64,000 nucleotides of DNA from Planctomycetota bacterium (lineage in GTDB: Bacteria > Planctomycetota > UBA1135): assembly GCA_030748415.1 (NCBI GenBank), contig JASMMA010000007.1, forward strand, positions 22,501 through 86,500, given 5' to 3'. The notes below the pieces were generated by a model, which ran no database searches, was not told the DNA's origin, and worked only from the letters and a program-made list of their open reading frames with translations. Shown piece by piece: positions 54,448-63,745 of this stretch. Both the position numbers and the translations under genes were made by a program. Position 1 is the stretch's first letter. Every line of letters begins with the position of its first letter.

Positions 54448-57400
54448 TTCTGTCTCTTCTTCTTTCCTTCTCTCTTCAAGAACCATCAGTTCAGCGAGGA
54501 GTCACAATCCTGGAGAACCGCGACCTTGCTGCACAACTCCAAGATGCCGAAGAATTACTTGGGGCAAATCACATTCGAACTGCCGTTGCGACTTTGCAAG
54601 CTGTACTTGAAGCGGACCCTGCTGCATTAATTCGCAAATCCCCTGATGATTTACTTTTTATTGGCGCAAGTCATTTAGCTCTCCAGAAACTCCAATCACT
54701 TCCCCCCGAGACTGCCCAAGTGCGGGAACAAATGGTAGGGCGCAGATCCCAGGAGCAGCTTCAATTTGCTCTGGAGCCGCTCAACCTTCAAGGCTTGAGA
54801 GATATCATCCTGCGCTACCCAGGAACAACTGCAGGACTCCGCGCCGAAGCTGTTTTGGAAGCCATACTCTTGGACCGTGGTCTTTTTCAAAGAGCTGCCA
54901 AAGGCCGTGCTCCTGAATCTTTCCTTCCAGATGCATGGATTCCTGAACTTCCAGCACCGGGTCTTCGAGCTAGCTTGCAGACTCCAAGTTTTAGCTCTGT
55001 CTCGGATTCATCCTTACCCGTTGTCTCTGGAGCAGGCTTAGTCGAAACTTGGCGGTATTCCTTCCAGGAACCTCCATTTAAGGATACCTTTTACACCAAG
55101 CATCGTGCTGCCGTTGCTGGGGGTCTTGTTTTCCTGACCGACTCTAAAGAAGTTGTTGCTTTGGATGCCGCTTCTGGAAAAATAAAGTGGCGATTCGATG
55201 GATCTCCTGACTGGTCCCATCTTCTCTCGGAAACTCAGTCGAACAGCTCTCGCTGGAGGTCTTTAATGCGAGGTTTTGATGCAGCTTCCGTCTTTGCTCC
55301 GGTTGTCCAAGACGGCATTCTCCTTGCAGTCCTTCAAGAACCTTGGCTGATTGGCCGCTCAGATAGCTACTACGAAATTGAAGTTCGAAACCACCTCCCT
55401 GCGCGACGCCTCTACGCCTTCGATGCCTCTACCGGAAAGCTTCTCTGGAAACAGAAAGTCCCTTGGGAAAATCCTGGACAACGGACCTCAGCAAAAGATT
55501 TAGCAGCTTCTCCCCCAGCAGCTGAATCTGGAATTGTCTATCTTCCCGTTTACCACGCTGCCGGGACTTTGGACTTATCCTTGCTCGCTTTAGATCTCCA
55601 TTCGGGCGAAGAGTTGTGGCGTACTTTTCTTGTAAGTGGAACCCGTGAAAGCAATCTTTTTGGAAATATTCTCCAGGAGCTTTCCTGCCCTGCTCCTGCA
55701 GCCACAAAAGACACTGTTTATGTTTGCACTAATCTCGGTGCGGTCTGTGCAGTAGATGCCAGCTCAGGGTCAGCCCTCTGGACGCGACTTTACGAACGAA
55801 CCTCTGTAAACACTTTTCAAACAGGAGAAATGTCCCGGCGGGAAAGCTCTTTTTCGAACATAACCCCGGCCATCTCAAAGCACCACATCCTTTTCACACC
55901 CACAGACAGTGAAAATGCCCTCCTCCTTGAACCATCAAGCGGGGAGCTACTTGGGCTCCTTCCTACCGCATGGCAAGCCGGAAGGGAAGCTGTTCAGTTA
56001 AGGAATCTTGTCGGCATGACCCCTCATGGTGCCTTCTTCAACGGAACCCATGGTGCTTTCCTAGGATTCCCAAGCTCAACAGGGCTTAACTTCCATACAG
56101 AGGCTCTTCTTCACGAAACGAGTTCCGCAACACAGCAACGACTAGGAGCTCTTGCTCGCAATGAGTGGTTCCTACCGAACTTAGATGGGATTTTGCGGAT
56201 AGATCCAAGAAGTGGGAAAACAATTGGAAGCGAAATCCCTTGGCCCACAGGTCTTGCTGATATGGGTTCCCTCCAGGCCCTGCCTGGAATGCTACTCATC
56301 CTTCGGCCTGGCGGTGTGATTGCAATGACTTCCCCTGAAGGCGCACTCGCCTCGATTCCTGACAATGCAAATGATGCCCAAATAGCCAACATTCTTCCTG
56401 TTTTAGAAAACTCGCTCCTAGAAAACTCGAGCGAGTTTCCTCTTCACATTGCAAACCGCTGTGAAGTGCTTGCAAAAATGGCCACGCGTAAAGAGTTGAA
56501 GGAAAGGTTAGCTATGGTGGCTTCCCAGGTTTATTTCTCATCTGGGAAAGTCAAAGATGGTCTCCTTCTATTAGATCCTGTCTTGAAGAGTTCAGACTTG
56601 CAAAGGAAACTCAATGCGGCATGGCTTTATGTTCATCAGAGCCAACTTCATTCCAAACTTTCTTTTGAAATCCTAGAAAGCGCCCTCGAGCAAGGACTTT
56701 CACCATCTAATATTTCTCAAGTAGGCCTTTATGGCTTCATTGCAACTACCCGAATCAACAATGCAAAAGGTGACACAGATTTAAGAAATGAGTTGCTACG
56801 AGTTCTCCTTAATGAAAACAGTAAGCGAGTTCAAATGGAGAACAATACCCTCCACGCTTACGCAAAATCTCAACTCAAACTCCTTCTTGATAAACCTGCA
56901 CAACGAAATGCAATTGAAGACATTGCCCTTGAGTACTTAGCGAAGAACCCAGACCATCCTGGACTTTGGGATATTTTTTCGGAGACCCATGCCGTTCATC
57001 GTTGGGTCAAAAAAGAGATTACTCGAAAGGACCTCTCAACAAAATCAAAAACCCGACTCCAAGCCTGGATTCGTGACCACTCAAAGGACCCATCGCTTCT
57101 CTCATTTGTGCAAGAGGCGCGGTCATCTTTTGAATCTCCGCCCCTTCCTTCTCTTCCAACATCTCTAAGCCAACTGTGTGAGGGGGATCTAAATGGGGCA
57201 CAGCTACTGACCGTCAGGAGAGGCCCTAGCCAAACTGCCACTCTTGTGACTCAAAGAGATCGCACCTGCATTCTTTCAAGAATGGACCCGTCGGGCCTTC
57301 ACCCTCTTGCTGAATGGAGTCCAGCCAACTCTGTCTATACCTTCCCTAATCTGACTGGGATGGCCTTCGCGGACTCTAAAGGAGCAACACTCATCTGGGG

Positions 57401-58439
57401 AAACCAGTGGATTCGTCTTTCTATAGATGGATCTGTGGAAACCATCACTTTGCCTGGTCCCGCAGATTCAGCATCTCTCCCTCTGCGCATGAGTTCCTTC
57501 CTAGCCCTCGCATGCCAAACTCCGGACGGATTGCAAATCCAAGTCAGGAATCTTCAGTCTGGAACTTTGTTCCTAGACCGCAGAATTCCTCTCGACACTC
57601 AAAAAGTGGCTCGACTTCTGAAGGACGGCCCCAATCTTCTTTTAACTTTTATTCGTTCATCCTCTGCGTGGCGTTGGTCCTTACTGGACTCCTCCACTCC
57701 AGTTCCTTTCTCATTGTCTTTTCGACCAACTTGGAGCGACTTGGACAGCCTCACCTTTTCAAACAATCAAACCCTGATTCTGGATACTGAGCAAAAACAA
57801 GCTGTCGCCCATACTTCGGATTTTCAAACTCAAACCGCTTGGCCCATTTCTGAGCAGGCTATCTTAAAAACATTCTCTACCTCAACAGGCATGGGCAAGC
57901 TTCTACTTCCAATCGTCCCTGGCCGCGGAGAATTCCCCAGCCCACGGTTGGATTGGTGGACTGATGCAGACGCGTCGCCAACTTCCATCACCTGGGAGCA
58001 CCCAAACGCACTCTTTCCTCAGTTGGGCACTATGTTGGGTAGCCGAAGCAAAAGGCTTCATAAGCCTGAGCTTCTCGTCCTGCGACCCAACTCGAGTGGA
58101 GGCACCGTCCTTTCTGCTCGGAAGTTAGCTGGTTCCAATCTGGGCTTTCCTCAACTTTGGGAAACAGAACTCCCCAACCTTCCTTGGTCGCGAATTCTCC
58201 GCCGGCGGCTTCCCTTCCCACACCAAGCAGATGGCGGTTGGTTGGTCCCAGTTTTATTTAACAACCCCGACCGGAGCCGAGCGCTTCATGTTTACATGGT
58301 GGACTCAACAGGCAAAATGATTCTCCCCGCGTTTGTTTTCCCCACCACCTCCTTGGGACGCAATCTTTCCGTGCATCTTCTGGATGAAGCCCTTTTGATT
58401 CATGACAACCAGCGCGTCATCCTTTACGGTTCAAAATGA
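54444..58439 (+). CDS. Giant secreted PQQ-type beta-propeller protein
   Basis: This protein is about 1331 aa. I chose the GTG at 54444 because GTGA overlaps the upstream stop, GGAG lies about 10 nt before it, and the signal peptide (ILSLLLSFSLQEP) then starts properly. A helical repeat region (about 20-170) is followed by PQQ-like propeller blades with the W-motif (VVALDAASGKIKWRFDG, LYAFDASTGKLLWKQK, LALDLHSGEELWRTF, VCAVDASSGSALWTRL). A helical middle (about 660-890) and a second beta-rich half complete it. No PQQ-dehydrogenase catalytic residues are evident, so a BamB-like scaffold is more likely than an enzyme. Confidence 0.82.
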   Translation: MILSLLLSFSLQEPSVQRGVTILENRDLAAQLQDAEELLGANHIRTAVATLQAVLEADPAALIRKSPDDLLFIGASHLALQKLQSLPPETAQVREQMVGRRSQEQLQFALEPLNLQGLRDIILRYPGTTAGLRAEAVLEAILLDRGLFQRAAKGRAPESFLPDAWIPELPAPGLRASLQTPSFSSVSDSSLPVVSGAGLVETWRYSFQEPPFKDTFYTKHRAAVAGGLVFLTDSKEVVALDAASGKIKWRFDGSPDWSHLLSETQSNSSRWRSLMRGFDAASVFAPVVQDGILLAVLQEPWLIGRSDSYYEIEVRNHLPARRLYAFDASTGKLLWKQKVPWENPGQRTSAKDLAASPPAAESGIVYLPVYHAAGTLDLSLLALDLHSGEELWRTFLVSGTRESNLFGNILQELSCPAPAATKDTVYVCTNLGAVCAVDASSGSALWTRLYERTSVNTFQTGEMSRRESSFSNITPAISKHHILFTPTDSENALLLEPSSGELLGLLPTAWQAGREAVQLRNLVGMTPHGAFFNGTHGAFLGFPSSTGLNFHTEALLHETSSATQQRLGALARNEWFLPNLDGILRIDPRSGKTIGSEIPWPTGLADMGSLQALPGMLLILRPGGVIAMTSPEGALASIPDNANDAQIANILPVLENSLLENSSEFPLHIANRCEVLAKMATRKELKERLAMVASQVYFSSGKVKDGLLLLDPVLKSSDLQRKLNAAWLYVHQSQLHSKLSFEILESALEQGLSPSNISQVGLYGFIATTRINNAKGDTDLRNELLRVLLNENSKRVQMENNTLHAYAKSQLKLLLDKPAQRNAIEDIALEYLAKNPDHPGLWDIFSETHAVHRWVKKEITRKDLSTKSKTRLQAWIRDHSKDPSLLSFVQEARSSFESPPLPSLPTSLSQLCEGDLNGAQLLTVRRGPSQTATLVTQRDRTCILSRMDPSGLHPLAEWSPANSVYTFPNLTGMAFADSKGATLIWGNQWIRLSIDGSVETITLPGPADSASLPLRMSSFLALACQTPDGLQIQVRNLQSGTLFLDRRIPLDTQKVARLLKDGPNLLLTFIRSSSAWRWSLLDSSTPVPFSLSFRPTWSDLDSLTFSNNQTLILDTEQKQAVAHTSDFQTQTAWPISEQAILKTFSTSTGMGKLLLPIVPGRGEFPSPRLDWWTDADASPTSITWEHPNALFPQLGTMLGSRSKRLHKPELLVLRPNSSGGTVLSARKLAGSNLGFPQLWETELPNLPWSRILRRRLPFPHQADGGWLVPVLFNNPDRSRALHVYMVDSTGKMILPAFVFPTTSLGRNLSVHLLDEALLIHDNQRVILYGSK

Positions 58440-59524
58440 TTCTCGCCACTCTCCTTTTCCTCCTTCCTCAAGAGCCGGACGCCTCGGTTCTTTCGGAGTC
58501 GGGCAGGCGCGCCGCCCAGAAAGGGCTCCAATGGCTTGCGCAAGAACAGCTGGATGATGGCTCCTGGCCTGGAGATGTGGGATACAAGCTCAAACATGGA
58601 TACGAAGTTTGGAACCCCCACGCTGCCCACTTAGGGGTCACATCATTGGCTGGAATGGCTTTTCTTGCGGGGGGACATGTTCCTGGTCGAGGCCCCTACG
58701 GATCGGTCGTAGAAAAGGCGGCTCAATGGGTAACTCAGCAAGTGCGTGGCGATGGTTACATCTCTGCCAATGAGACTCGCATGTATTCTCACGCCTTCGC
58801 CACTCTTTTTTTGGCCGAAGTTTATGGAATGGATCCGAACGATGGGATTCGGCCCGTCCTTCAACGAGCTGCCGACATGATTGTGGCAAGCCAGAACACC
58901 AAAGGCGGATGGCGTTACACCCCCCACTCTGCCGATGCGGATATGTCGGTGAGTGCATGCCAAGTCATGGCGCTCAGGGCCGCTAGAAATGTTGGGATTC
59001 AAGTACCTGCAAGCACGATTGACCGCGCTGTTCGGTATGTGCGAGATAGTGCTGTTCGTGAAAACCAAGGGCAGCTCCGGCGTCCTTTCAATATGGGCTT
59101 TGCAGCAGACCCACCGGGCTCCTTTCGATACCAGCCTATATTGGAAACTCGTGCAAGCTGGGCCCTTACTGCTGCTGGAGTCACAATTTTGACAAACGCT
59201 GGCGTATATGCGGATGATGATTTAGAGAATGGTCTCAGCTATTTAGAAAGCGAGCTTAAAGACCACAGTGCCGAATGGGGCATTCGCCGGCATGGGCATT
59301 ATTACTTTTGGTATGGCCACTATTACGGCGTGCAAGCATTTCATATGGCAGGCGGCCTTCGCTGGAGGAATTACTTCGCCCATATCCAAGAAACCTTGCT
59401 TGGTATGCAAAACCAAAACGGCTCCTGGCCAAACTCAACCGGCCCAGGCGCCCATTACTCCACTGCAACCGCTTGTCTCATCTTGCAGATTCCGCGCGAA
59501 TACTTACCCATTTTTGAGCGATGA
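58436..59524 (+). CDS. Squalene-cyclase/prenyltransferase-like alpha-toroid protein
   Basis: This 362-aa protein has a short N-terminal hydrophobic stretch (MILATLLFLLPQEP) likely acting as signal peptide. Repeats of the terpenoid-cyclase toroid follow, with QW-like motifs (QLDDGSWPGD, NTKGGWRYTP, NQNGSWPNSTGPG). The DxDD acid motif of true squalene cyclases is absent, so catalysis of terpene cyclisation is unlikely. Such proteins accompany MoxR/vWA clusters in planctomycetes. The start overlaps the PQQ gene by ATGA. Confidence 0.83.
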   Translation: MILATLLFLLPQEPDASVLSESGRRAAQKGLQWLAQEQLDDGSWPGDVGYKLKHGYEVWNPHAAHLGVTSLAGMAFLAGGHVPGRGPYGSVVEKAAQWVTQQVRGDGYISANETRMYSHAFATLFLAEVYGMDPNDGIRPVLQRAADMIVASQNTKGGWRYTPHSADADMSVSACQVMALRAARNVGIQVPASTIDRAVRYVRDSAVRENQGQLRRPFNMGFAADPPGSFRYQPILETRASWALTAAGVTILTNAGVYADDDLENGLSYLESELKDHSAEWGIRRHGHYYFWYGHYYGVQAFHMAGGLRWRNYFAHIQETLLGMQNQNGSWPNSTGPGAHYSTATACLILQIPREYLPIFER

Positions 59525-61635
59525 AATCCAAGCAAGCCTCCAGCGTGGTCCACCGAACTTTGCGGCGCTTGGAATCTCGTTGCCTTGCTTTAATCCTTGC
59601 AAGTGGCGCTGGCATCTTTTTGCTCCAAACATGCGGACTTTTGTTAAGCCTCTATGCTCTTGACCGGCTTTTTGAACCTCCACGGGAGATTCGTTTAGTT
59701 CTGATTATCACAGGAATGGTTCTGTGGGTTCGTTGGTTTTGGAAGGGGCTGCTTTCCCCTCTTGGCACTAGGCCTTCAGCCCGAGACCTGGCCGCCATTT
59801 GGGAAAGAAGCCATCCTCACCTCGCAGGATTGCTCACCGCCGCAGTTGAAATTCCTAGCCCACCTGCGGGCACTTCTTCGAATCTTCTTCAAAAGGTCCA
59901 CGAAGAAGCAGAGCTCGCCCTCCAAGAAGGACTCGAAGCAAAAAGTGCCCTCCCGGCTAGCTTTTCAATCGGGCGCTTACTGAAAGGGATGTCCGCTTTA
60001 CTTTGCTTGGTTCTTCTCGGCACTTGGCAACCTGAAGAATCGAGTGTTTTTCTGAACCACCTTCTGGGGGGAAAAGAAAGTTGGCCCCGGGCCACTCAAC
60101 TGGTTCTCCTTCCTCCGCGCTTGGAAGGTGGAAGAATACCCCCAGCTTGGGAAGCACTCGGCCCCGAAGAATTTCGCCTTTCCGTTGCTGCATCTTCTAC
60201 ATTGAGCTTAAGAATTCGAGCTGAGGGGAAAGTTCCTGAAAATGTTTGGGCCTTAAGCAGTCAACGCAAGCGAAAGTTGAGGAGCGTTGGCGGGGGCGAA
60301 TTTGTTCTGCGACTTCCCCCCCTTCTGGAGCCGTTGAAGCTTCGGTTTGAGGGTGGTGACGACACCGATGGAACTCCCATTGTTCATCTTCTCCCCGGCA
60401 GAGCACCTGGTCTTGAAGCCTGGTTGCTTCAAGTTACTCCGCCAACTTATATGGCTTTAGAACCTTGGCGCTCTGACCAACATGAGGTCCAGGTTCCACA
60501 AAGAAGCAAACTAGAACTCGAATTCAAACTTTCATCTCCGGCTGAGGAAGTTACATGGGCAACACTAGACGGAAATCATGAAATCCTGGTTGCTGATTCA
60601 TCTGGGACTTACCGCACAAATTTCCGCGCGAATTCCCACGGAGAAGCCACTCTGTCAGTACAGGGCTCGGACGGCTTTGTGAATCCTCGAGCAGCGATGC
60701 TCCGCTGGCAAATCCAGGAGGACCGCCCACCAGAGGCTGAAGTTTTGTTTCCTTCTGTTTCCTGGGCCACGCTTCCGAGTGCACATGTTCCTGTTCGCAT
60801 TTCGGTAAGGGACGACTTTGGTTTGGCTGGAGCTTCCCTTCAAGCTCCTGGTCTAGAGGACTCAGGGCTTTCGCTCGAACTTCGGCCATCGGAACGACAG
60901 AAGGTCTGGTTTGAAAAATTCCAAGTCCCTGAAGTCGCGGATTCGAACATCAGCCCAGAAGAAGGGACACGCTTTCGCATTCGAGTTATCGCCAGCGATG
61001 CTGCCCCACCAGCTGGTCAGGTAAAAGAATCTGAATCCCCTTGGATTGAGGTGATGACTCCTGAGGAATTAGAAAACCACCACGCCGATGCGATGGTTCG
61101 AGTTCGAGAACGCATTGAGAAACTCCTTGAAGTCGTCTCCCCCATTGCGCGTGGCGAATCTCCTGCCCGCCGAGCGGCCAGAACCCTCCGACAGAACACT
61201 CGCCGAATTCAAGATCAACTTGCACTGGTTCTTGCTGAGCGGGTTTATGCAAACTTAGATAGTGGGAACCAAATCGCGCAATCAGAGTTGGACCTCCTCC
61301 TTCGCGAAGGCGCTGAATCAGGGTTCTACGGCGGTTCCGAGGCTCTTATCCATCGTTTAGCCTCTGCTCCACTTTTAGAGCGGAGTGCCTGGGTCCGGGA
61401 TTTGGCCCTGGCTGTTCTTCAAGCTCAAAAGGGGGCCATGAACGCTCTTCTTCGAAGTTTGGGGTCGGGTGGGGATACCCAAGCACCCGCCGTCCAACTG
61501 GAGGCCGAACTCCGCTCCATGCTGGATGCACTCCTTGAATGGGAGGATTTCCAATCTGCAATCAACCTGCTGAGGGGGCTCTTGGAGCGACAAAGAGCCA
61601 TTCATTTGCAAACCATCGAGTCTGCCAATCGTTAA
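59521..61635 (+). CDS. DUF4175-like membrane protein
   Basis: This 704-aa protein has three predicted membrane helices (about 22-45, 57-75, 150-168). DUF4175-type landmarks are the N-terminal RRLESRCLALILASG, the ARDLAAIWERSHPHLAGLLTAAVE block, and several Ig-like beta domains (about 190-520). A helical tail rich in Arg/Glu/Leu follows (MVRVRERIEKLLEVVSPIARG). The family is uncharacterised but often sits beside MoxR/BatA genes. ATGA overlaps upstream; the coiled-coil gene starts 18 nt downstream. Confidence 0.78.
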   Translation: MKSKQASSVVHRTLRRLESRCLALILASGAGIFLLQTCGLLLSLYALDRLFEPPREIRLVLIITGMVLWVRWFWKGLLSPLGTRPSARDLAAIWERSHPHLAGLLTAAVEIPSPPAGTSSNLLQKVHEEAELALQEGLEAKSALPASFSIGRLLKGMSALLCLVLLGTWQPEESSVFLNHLLGGKESWPRATQLVLLPPRLEGGRIPPAWEALGPEEFRLSVAASSTLSLRIRAEGKVPENVWALSSQRKRKLRSVGGGEFVLRLPPLLEPLKLRFEGGDDTDGTPIVHLLPGRAPGLEAWLLQVTPPTYMALEPWRSDQHEVQVPQRSKLELEFKLSSPAEEVTWATLDGNHEILVADSSGTYRTNFRANSHGEATLSVQGSDGFVNPRAAMLRWQIQEDRPPEAEVLFPSVSWATLPSAHVPVRISVRDDFGLAGASLQAPGLEDSGLSLELRPSERQKVWFEKFQVPEVADSNISPEEGTRFRIRVIASDAAPPAGQVKESESPWIEVMTPEELENHHADAMVRVRERIEKLLEVVSPIARGESPARRAARTLRQNTRRIQDQLALVLAERVYANLDSGNQIAQSELDLLLREGAESGFYGGSEALIHRLASAPLLERSAWVRDLALAVLQAQKGAMNALLRSLGSGGDTQAPAVQLEAELRSMLDALLEWEDFQSAINLLRGLLERQRAIHLQTIESANR

Positions 61636-61653
61636 CTAGAATAAGAACTGCCC

Positions 61654-63090
61654 ATGAAGCGCCTCCTTCTCCTTCTGCTTGCTTGCATTACTCTCCCTAA
61701 TGCAGCCATGCCGCAGGGCCAGGAACAGCAGCGATTGGCTAAAGATCAAAGACAACTTGCCGAAACTGCACGCCGCCTGGAAACCTTATTAGAACTTTTG
61801 GAGAATCGTGAGCTCGCCGAGGGCAACCTTCAGCGCGCCGACCTTCTGGCAGGAGCTCGTGAGCGACTCCTTCAAGCAACTGAAGGCGCAGAACTCGCCG
61901 ACATCATGGAAGGCATTGCCTCGGAGTTAAGAGAGCAACAAACAGGTGCCGCTTTGGAAGAACAAGCTCACATGGTGGAAGAGCTTCAAGCCTTGCTGGA
62001 TTACCTCCTCAAGCGTGAACTCCAAACCCAATTGGACGGCCTATTTGAAGCCGCCCTCAAGAAGCAAATTGGGATTGAAAAGGCAATCGAACAGCAAAAG
62101 GAACTCCTTCAGGAAACCCAGAACCTGGAGAATGGGGAACTCCCCAAAGATGCAGCTCTAGACATTGCAAAAGCTCTTGAAGAGTTATCCGAAGAAGTTT
62201 CCGAACTTTCGTTGAGCGACCCTCTCTTAGAAGAAGCCGCTAAAGCACAAAAAGAAGCCGCTAAAAAAACGGAAGACTCTCCCAAGGAATCTGTTGAAAA
62301 ACAAAAGGAGGCATTAGAAAAGTTACAGGAGGCTAAAAAGAAAACGCAAGAGAAAGCCGAACAACTCAAGCAAACCCAAAAAATGGACTCCCTCCTTAAC
62401 CTTGTCACAGAAATTGAAGCATTGCTGAAGCGGCACATTCTGACTCTGGATTCCATGGCGACATTGCAACAAAAGAATCCAAGCGGAAGAATGCCACGCT
62501 CGGCTCGTGTCCAACTTCGGGGCCTCTCAACTGAACAGAGTTCACTCTCCCGAGAAGCCGAAGTGCTCCTCACTGAAGTTAACACGGGTGGTGCGGATGC
62601 AGTTCCTTATCTAATGAGCCAGCTCATTGACGACCATGCCCGCCTTGGAAAATCCCTAGGGCCCCCCTCCTACCGCTGTACTGATTTAGAACTAGAGATA
62701 GGCGAAGATCTTCGATTGGGTTGGATTGAAATCCTAGAAGCATTCCGAACCGAAGCAGAGCGAGTACGAAAACAGATGGAGGGTGGAAATATGAGTGCCG
62801 GCCCTCAGTCCAGAAGACCTCTCGTTCGTTTCGCTGAAGAACTCCAACTCCTAAAGAGACTCCAAGCTTTGCACTCTCAAAAACTTGACCGATTTTCGCG
62901 ACGGCACAGTCTGCTCGCCGATGCGGGCCTCGAGGTTGACCAAGAGGACCGATCAGAATTGGATCGCTTGCTTTTTCGACAGGAAGAACTTCGGCAGGTT
63001 TATGAGTCCATCCTTGCTCGCTTGGAACAGGAATCTCAACCCGCCACAAACGAAAATGACGCACTCCCTGAAGATGAGGAAATTTTTTAA
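61654..63090 (+). CDS. Secreted coiled-coil protein
   Basis: This 478-aa protein has a signal peptide (MKRLLLLLLACITLPNAAMPQ). Nearly continuous coiled coil follows at about 22-260 (for example AALKKQIGIEKAIEQQKELL and a Lys/Glu-rich EAAKKTEDSPKESVEKQKEA run), then further helices to the end. I do not recognise a family. The next gene overlaps as TAATG. The length of the coil suggests a spacer or tether in the envelope. Confidence 0.75.
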   Translation: MKRLLLLLLACITLPNAAMPQGQEQQRLAKDQRQLAETARRLETLLELLENRELAEGNLQRADLLAGARERLLQATEGAELADIMEGIASELREQQTGAALEEQAHMVEELQALLDYLLKRELQTQLDGLFEAALKKQIGIEKAIEQQKELLQETQNLENGELPKDAALDIAKALEELSEEVSELSLSDPLLEEAAKAQKEAAKKTEDSPKESVEKQKEALEKLQEAKKKTQEKAEQLKQTQKMDSLLNLVTEIEALLKRHILTLDSMATLQQKNPSGRMPRSARVQLRGLSTEQSSLSREAEVLLTEVNTGGADAVPYLMSQLIDDHARLGKSLGPPSYRCTDLELEIGEDLRLGWIEILEAFRTEAERVRKQMEGGNMSAGPQSRRPLVRFAEELQLLKRLQALHSQKLDRFSRRHSLLADAGLEVDQEDRSELDRLLFRQEELRQVYESILARLEQESQPATNENDALPEDEEIF

Positions 63091-63683
63091 TGTCATTCCT
63101 CCTTTACGCCGCGCTTCTTTTCCAAGAACCTACTCCGAGTGACCCTCCGGTCATGCCCAGCTTTCCTGAAGCTATAGATTGGCAAGAAGATTTGCAAAAA
63201 TGGGTGGACCTTGTTCGAGAGGACTTCCGGAAAGTCCACCACGATTTGCGCGCGGCAAGGGAAAGCTTGGAAGAAGTTCAACCGGATCTTCCCTTAGCTT
63301 CCTTACTTATCCAAGCCCAGAATTCCGGAACAAAACTCCTTGAGGATATGGAAGAGTTACTCAACAAGATTCCTGAAAATACCTCCAACAGCCAAGGAGG
63401 TGGAGACCCCCAGGATTCCTCTGAACCAAGCGACCAACCTAAGAATCCAGACCAAAAACCTGGAGAGGAGCCCAAACAACCCAAACCCTCCGAACAGGAA
63501 CAGGAAGACGGGGAACAATCAACGAAACCCCTTCAGGGTCGTTTCTTGTTTGACCACAGGTCCGGATCTTGGGGTGACTTACCACCAAGGCTTCAACATG
63601 CCCTACAAAACGCGGCAATTGAAGATTTACCCCTTCGTTACCGGCATTGGCTGGATGAATACCACCGAAAAAGGGTGAAATAA
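63090..63683 (+). CDS. Small envelope protein with charged Pro-rich linker
   Basis: This 197-aa protein has a short hydrophobic N-terminus (MSFLLYAALLFQEP), a helical segment (about 30-90), then a low-complexity linker rich in Pro, Glu, Gln, Asp and Lys (about 95-145). A compact end follows with DLPPRLQHALQNAAIEDLPLRYRHWLDEYHR split over the last 35 residues; this end resembles the tail of proteins next to DUF4175 genes in planctomycetes. It is the last gene of the cluster. A long T run follows its stop but without a clear stem. Confidence 0.7.
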   Translation: MSFLLYAALLFQEPTPSDPPVMPSFPEAIDWQEDLQKWVDLVREDFRKVHHDLRAARESLEEVQPDLPLASLLIQAQNSGTKLLEDMEELLNKIPENTSNSQGGGDPQDSSEPSDQPKNPDQKPGEEPKQPKPSEQEQEDGEQSTKPLQGRFLFDHRSGSWGDLPPRLQHALQNAAIEDLPLRYRHWLDEYHRKRVK

Positions 63684-63745
63684 GGTTTTTTTTTCGATTT
63701 TCCTCGCCAAAACTCAATTTATCGTGTTGAATAAAGAGAAGTTCA

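Noticed and set aside
63687-63710. T-run after the last cluster gene as an intrinsic terminator
   Set aside because: No stable stem precedes the T-run.
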